Source of the DNA: Candidatus Uabimicrobium amorphum
GTDB taxonomy: Bacteria; Planctomycetota; Uabimicrobiia; Uabimicrobiales; Uabimicrobiaceae
DNA: 64,000 nucleotides
Assembly: GCF_009002475.1 (NCBI RefSeq)
Contig: NZ_AP019860.1
Location: forward strand, 806,001-870,000
Direction of reading: 5' to 3'
Shown here in pieces: positions 60,682 through 64,000 of this stretch; within the stretch, counting starts at the first letter, position 1; each line of letters begins with the position of its first letter. Both the position numbers and the translations under genes were made by a program. The notes beneath the pieces are model-generated. The model saw only the letters and a list, made by a program, of their open reading frames with translations. It ran no database searches and was not told the origin of the DNA.

Positions 60682-63600
60682 GTGATCACAAGAATTTTGA
60701 TAATACTAATATTGTTTTTGTGCAGCAATGTGGTTGCCCAGAACAATCAACAACAAAAAGAGCGCATGCAAAAGCAAAGAATCGCTATGCAGGCACAAAA
60801 AAGACTAGTGCGGATGCTCAATTCTCTAAAAGAAAAAATGACACGCGTTCAGACAAGTTTGAAAAAAAGAGGACGCGACGTTGAAGCAGACAAGATTAAG
60901 AGTGCACTAGACAAAATATTATATAACTTTGACGAAAATAGTGCTCCTTCTAAGACCCCTCTTGAGTCAGATATGCAAGAATTGACAAAGCTCATCGAAG
61001 AGGGACTTCCTGGTAAAGCATTTGATAAATCCGTGGAGGTCAATGCGAAAATTGAGTTGATATACAAGTTTTTACTTGATCGTCAAACACCTGAAAAAGT
61101 AGACAAAAAGATTGCCGAATTGCAGAAGCAATTACAAAACATGAATAAACTTGCCTCAAAACAAAGTCAATTAAAAGACAAGACAAAACAAATTGAAAAA
61201 GAACAAAAGCAAGCTTTGACACAAGAAGAAAAGCAGTTAAAAAAGGAAAATGAAAATATTCTTGAACGTCTACGTAAGTTAATGTACGACACTCAAAAGA
61301 CATCAAAGAAGGTCAATTCTGAGATGCAGAAGATGCAACAAAATCTCAAGGATATGGAACAGAAGCAACAAGATCTTATCTCTCAAGCGCAAAATAAACA
61401 AGAACCGACGTCTTTGAAAGAAAAGATGAAAAATGTTGACGACGTTCTCAATAAACAGAAAAAAGTTGCTGAAAAAGTCGATGACTTCAAGAAAGCGGAA
61501 GAATTGCTAAAGGATCTGCAGAAGCTACAAAAGCAACAAGAAAAGCTTTCGAATATCAAGCAAAATGAACAGCAACAGCAAGCAGGTCAGAATAAAGTCC
61601 AGGAAACAATAAAATCTCTTGATCAGTTATCACAAGCGGTAGATAACTTGAAAAAACAGCAACAGCAAACACAAGAAAAAACGCAACAAGCACAAGCAAT
61701 GAGTGATCTCAAAAAAGAGATCGAGAATTTAAAGAAGCGTCAAGAACGCGCGTCGCGTGTTATGAAGTTGAGCTCTAATGATCCGCGTTTTGCGAAAGCA
61801 CTGGCCCGAGGACAGAAAAAATTAGCCAAATCTGCCGACGAGTTGGCGAAAAAATTAAAAAAATTAAGTGAGAGTCCCACACTAAAAGAAAAACTGAATG
61901 ATCCTAAGGCGGCAAAGCAAGCGGAAGACCTAGCCAAGCAGTTGGAAAAAACAGCAAAGAAAATGGATGAAGTTGCCAAGAAAACCGAGAGTGGTCAGCT
62001 CAAAGAAGCACAAGAGCAACAACAAAAAATCGGTAAGCAATTAGAATCCTTACAAAAAATGGCGGACAACAAGTCTCTACAAAAATTGGGAGAACAAATG
62101 TCTGCGAAATTACAAAAAGACCAAGCACAACTGAATGATCAAGCAAAAAAATTGCAGAAAGCTTTGGACAAAGTCAGCAAAAATGTTCCACAAAAAGACG
62201 ACATGAAAGAAGCAAAAAAGTGGGCAGACGCCGCGCAAGAGAAAATGGAAGAGGCACAAAAGAAACTTGCAGAAAAAGACGCGAAGAGTGCTCAAGAGAA
62301 ACAAGAGCGTGCTATTGAAAATTTAGACGCGATGAAAAGTTATTTGAAAAAATCTTTGGCAAAAATGAAGGACACACCGCAAAGCGATATGCAGCGAAAG
62401 TTGGCGGCCGTGCAGAAAAAAATTGCCAATAGAATGCAAAAGCTTGGAGAAAAAGCTAAGTCACAGCAAATGCCTGAAATGAAAGACATCCTAAACGAGA
62501 TGAATAAGGCAGCTCAACAGACAAAACAGGGAAACCAAGAAAAGCGTATTGCGGCACAAAAAAGTGCGTCGCAAAAGATGCAGCAGAGTATCAATAAACT
62601 GCAAAAGAAGTTGGCCCAAGAAGGTAAGATGCAAGAGTTGCAAAAGCAACAGAAAAACATCGAGGACCAAGCCAAAGAGTTGGCAAAGAAATGGCAGAAG
62701 AATGATCCGAAGTTAGCGGACAACATCAAAAAAGCCATGGAGAAAATGGAAAATGCACGCAAAGAAATCGCGAAGAAAGATTTTCCGCAGGCCGATAAGA
62801 ATACCAAAAAGGCATTAGAAAATCTGCAAAATATGAAAAAAGATTTGCAGCAAATGATGGCCAACACCAAGAAATCAGATCTCGATATGCAAATGGCGCA
62901 AGAAGATTTAGAGAATAAAGCGCGCAAAATGGCAAGTGATTTACAACGCATGTCGGAAAAAGAAAAAGGTGAACTGAAGAAGCAAGTTCAAAAAGCATTG
63001 GAAAACATGATGCAGGCAAGCCGCAAAATGAACAATGCAAACCGTAATATTGAAAGCCAGGACTTTAAAAATGCCTCGAAGAACCAAAAACAAGCTCTGG
63101 AAAATATACGCAAGACCATGCAAGAGATGCAAAAGAGTCTGAAAAAAGAAAATAAACAAAACAACGAACAGATGGCAAAACTTGGCAAAGAACAAGAGAA
63201 TTTGCAAAAGCGTACCGAAGAGATGATGAAGAACATGGAGAAGATGATGAAGTCACAAAAGATCTCTCCTGAAAACAAAAAGCGTATTGCCGAAGCAAAA
63301 AAGTCTGTGGAAAAAGCTGTTGAGAAAATGAAAAAGTCTCTAAAGAGACTGCGCAAGAAAAAGCCAAAAGACGCACAAAACGAGCAGAAAATGGCGCAGC
63401 GTGAACTTGAACAATCCAAGCGTACGCTTGACAACATGAAAAACGAACGTCTTACACAAAAGCAACAAAAACGCTTAGAGCAGCTACGCAAGCAGCAAAA
63501 AGAATTGAAAAAAGAAGCGCAACAGTTGGCGAAGCAGTTAGACTCCTTGAAGAAAAAGAAAGCGTCTAAGGCGGCAAAAGACGCCTCTCAGGACATGCAG

Positions 63601-64000
63601 AATGCCGACAAGAAAATGAAAGACCAAAAGACCACTCAAGCGGCCGAAGAACAAGAAAAGGCAGAGCAGCGCTTAAAACAAGCAAAACGCGAAGTGGAAA
63701 AAGAAAAGTGGAAGTACGAAAATCTACGCCAAGAAGAAATTATTTTTAACTTGAGCGGAGAATTGAAAGAGCTTGTGAAAGAGCAAACAGCGGTGTACAA
63801 TGACACCAAATCTCTAGACCAAAATACGAAGAAACACGGTATCACACGTCGTGACTTGATTGCTATTCGTCGCATTAGCAGTAGACAAAAAAAGCTTGTG
63901 GCGGAAATTGATAAGATCATGAAGAAGTTGGAAAAAGAAGATAGCCAAGTTTTCAACTGGATTTTGCGTAGAATTAGAGTGAACATGGATGAGACGGTGA
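60682..64000 (+). CDS. Giant exported coiled-coil protein (runs off the right edge)
   Basis: At least 1106 residues, without a stop to the end of the window. The start is GTG (60682) with AGGAG six bases upstream. No suitable ATG exists, because the two ATGs just before hit a stop at once. A signal peptide is clear: MITRILIILILFLCSNVVAQ, probable cut after VVA. The rest is almost entirely Lys, Gln, Glu, Ala, Met and Leu in heptads: a very long coiled coil with units such as KQQEKL and MEKMENARKEIAKKDF. There is only one Trp-containing ordered patch (about 1090, FNWILRRIR). This fits the helical C-terminal half of DUF4175-type proteins, here split off as its own gene. It probably forms fibres or spans the periplasm with the preceding membrane protein (inference). 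Confidence 0.88.
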   Translation, partial: MITRILIILILFLCSNVVAQNNQQQKERMQKQRIAMQAQKRLVRMLNSLKEKMTRVQTSLKKRGRDVEADKIKSALDKILYNFDENSAPSKTPLESDMQELTKLIEEGLPGKAFDKSVEVNAKIELIYKFLLDRQTPEKVDKKIAELQKQLQNMNKLASKQSQLKDKTKQIEKEQKQALTQEEKQLKKENENILERLRKLMYDTQKTSKKVNSEMQKMQQNLKDMEQKQQDLISQAQNKQEPTSLKEKMKNVDDVLNKQKKVAEKVDDFKKAEELLKDLQKLQKQQEKLSNIKQNEQQQQAGQNKVQETIKSLDQLSQAVDNLKKQQQQTQEKTQQAQAMSDLKKEIENLKKRQERASRVMKLSSNDPRFAKALARGQKKLAKSADELAKKLKKLSESPTLKEKLNDPKAAKQAEDLAKQLEKTAKKMDEVAKKTESGQLKEAQEQQQKIGKQLESLQKMADNKSLQKLGEQMSAKLQKDQAQLNDQAKKLQKALDKVSKNVPQKDDMKEAKKWADAAQEKMEEAQKKLAEKDAKSAQEKQERAIENLDAMKSYLKKSLAKMKDTPQSDMQRKLAAVQKKIANRMQKLGEKAKSQQMPEMKDILNEMNKAAQQTKQGNQEKRIAAQKSASQKMQQSINKLQKKLAQEGKMQELQKQQKNIEDQAKELAKKWQKNDPKLADNIKKAMEKMENARKEIAKKDFPQADKNTKKALENLQNMKKDLQQMMANTKKSDLDMQMAQEDLENKARKMASDLQRMSEKEKGELKKQVQKALENMMQASRKMNNANRNIESQDFKNASKNQKQALENIRKTMQEMQKSLKKENKQNNEQMAKLGKEQENLQKRTEEMMKNMEKMMKSQKISPENKKRIAEAKKSVEKAVEKMKKSLKRLRKKKPKDAQNEQKMAQRELEQSKRTLDNMKNERLTQKQQKRLEQLRKQQKELKKEAQQLAKQLDSLKKKKASKAAKDASQDMQNADKKMKDQKTTQAAEEQEKAEQRLKQAKREVEKEKWKYENLRQEEIIFNLSGELKELVKEQTAVYNDTKSLDQNTKKHGITRRDLIAIRRISSRQKKLVAEIDKIMKKLEKEDSQVFNWILRRIRVNMDETV

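Overview
The window is AT-rich bacterial DNA (roughly 40% G+C by eye, not computed), densely coding on both strands, with about 38 protein genes. There is no rRNA, tRNA, CRISPR array, insertion sequence or prophage that I can see. The cell is Gram-negative in build: several lipobox lipoproteins, an outer-membrane beta-barrel-like protein and an MlaE/MlaF lipid-transport pair. The large number of Hanks-type Ser/Thr kinases (with FHA, TPR or formylglycine-generating-enzyme-like domains), the DUF4175-like and coiled-coil pair behind an ECF sigma/FecR pair, and the HEAT- and EF-hand-rich exported proteins point to a planctomycete-like (PVC) bacterium. A low-G+C lineage resembling Candidatus Uabimicrobium would fit. 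That placement is inference.

Layout. 1-3848 (+): end of a cytochrome P450, a membrane Ser/Thr kinase, an ATP-grasp protein and SbcD. 3869-9646 (-): ribosomal protein bL31, a kinase with a weak FHA-like domain, MtnA and a large nuclease that ends in endonuclease V. 10043-19477 (+): an exported HEAT-repeat protein, a lipoprotein phosphoesterase, a YchF-like GTPase, a membrane-anchored HTH protein, a membrane protein coupled to threonine aldolase, and an internally duplicated coiled-coil protein. 19771-22864 (+): two palindromic operator-like sites in front of a pseudokinase joined to a degenerate class III cyclase. 22980-33990: a His-rich EF-hand protein (-), MnmA and a PhzF-family protein (+), a TPR/beta-barrel protein (-), a large TPR kinase (-) and two lipoproteins.

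34646-46761 (+) is the most striking block. Six genes lie within -4 to +4 bases of one another: a STAND-like ATPase with a long TPR array, a CheA hybrid with two Hpt domains and a fused receiver, a methyl-accepting protein with almost no periplasmic part, CheW, a second methyl-accepting protein, and a histidine kinase with an extracytoplasmic TPR-like region. CheR, CheB and a separate CheY are absent from the block.

47139-48938 holds a lipoprotein made of Asp/Gly repeats, a 21-bp tandem repeat and two inverted copies of a double-hairpin element whose stems differ in sequence but keep their pairing. 48939-56029 (-) carries a kinase with an FGE-like domain, two small lipoproteins, RlmN, MlaF, MlaE and a lipoprotein full of WPF motifs that is translationally coupled to MlaE. 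56308-64000 (+) holds an ECF sigma factor, a zinc-binding anti-sigma/FecR protein, a DUF4175-like membrane protein and a huge exported coiled-coil protein that starts at GTG and runs off the right edge.

Much of the window is signalling and cell-surface machinery: five Ser/Thr kinase-like proteins, one CheA and one histidine kinase in 64 kb, together with repeat-rich exported proteins. Housekeeping genes (bL31, mtnA, mnmA, rlmN, ychF-like, sbcD) are scattered between them.
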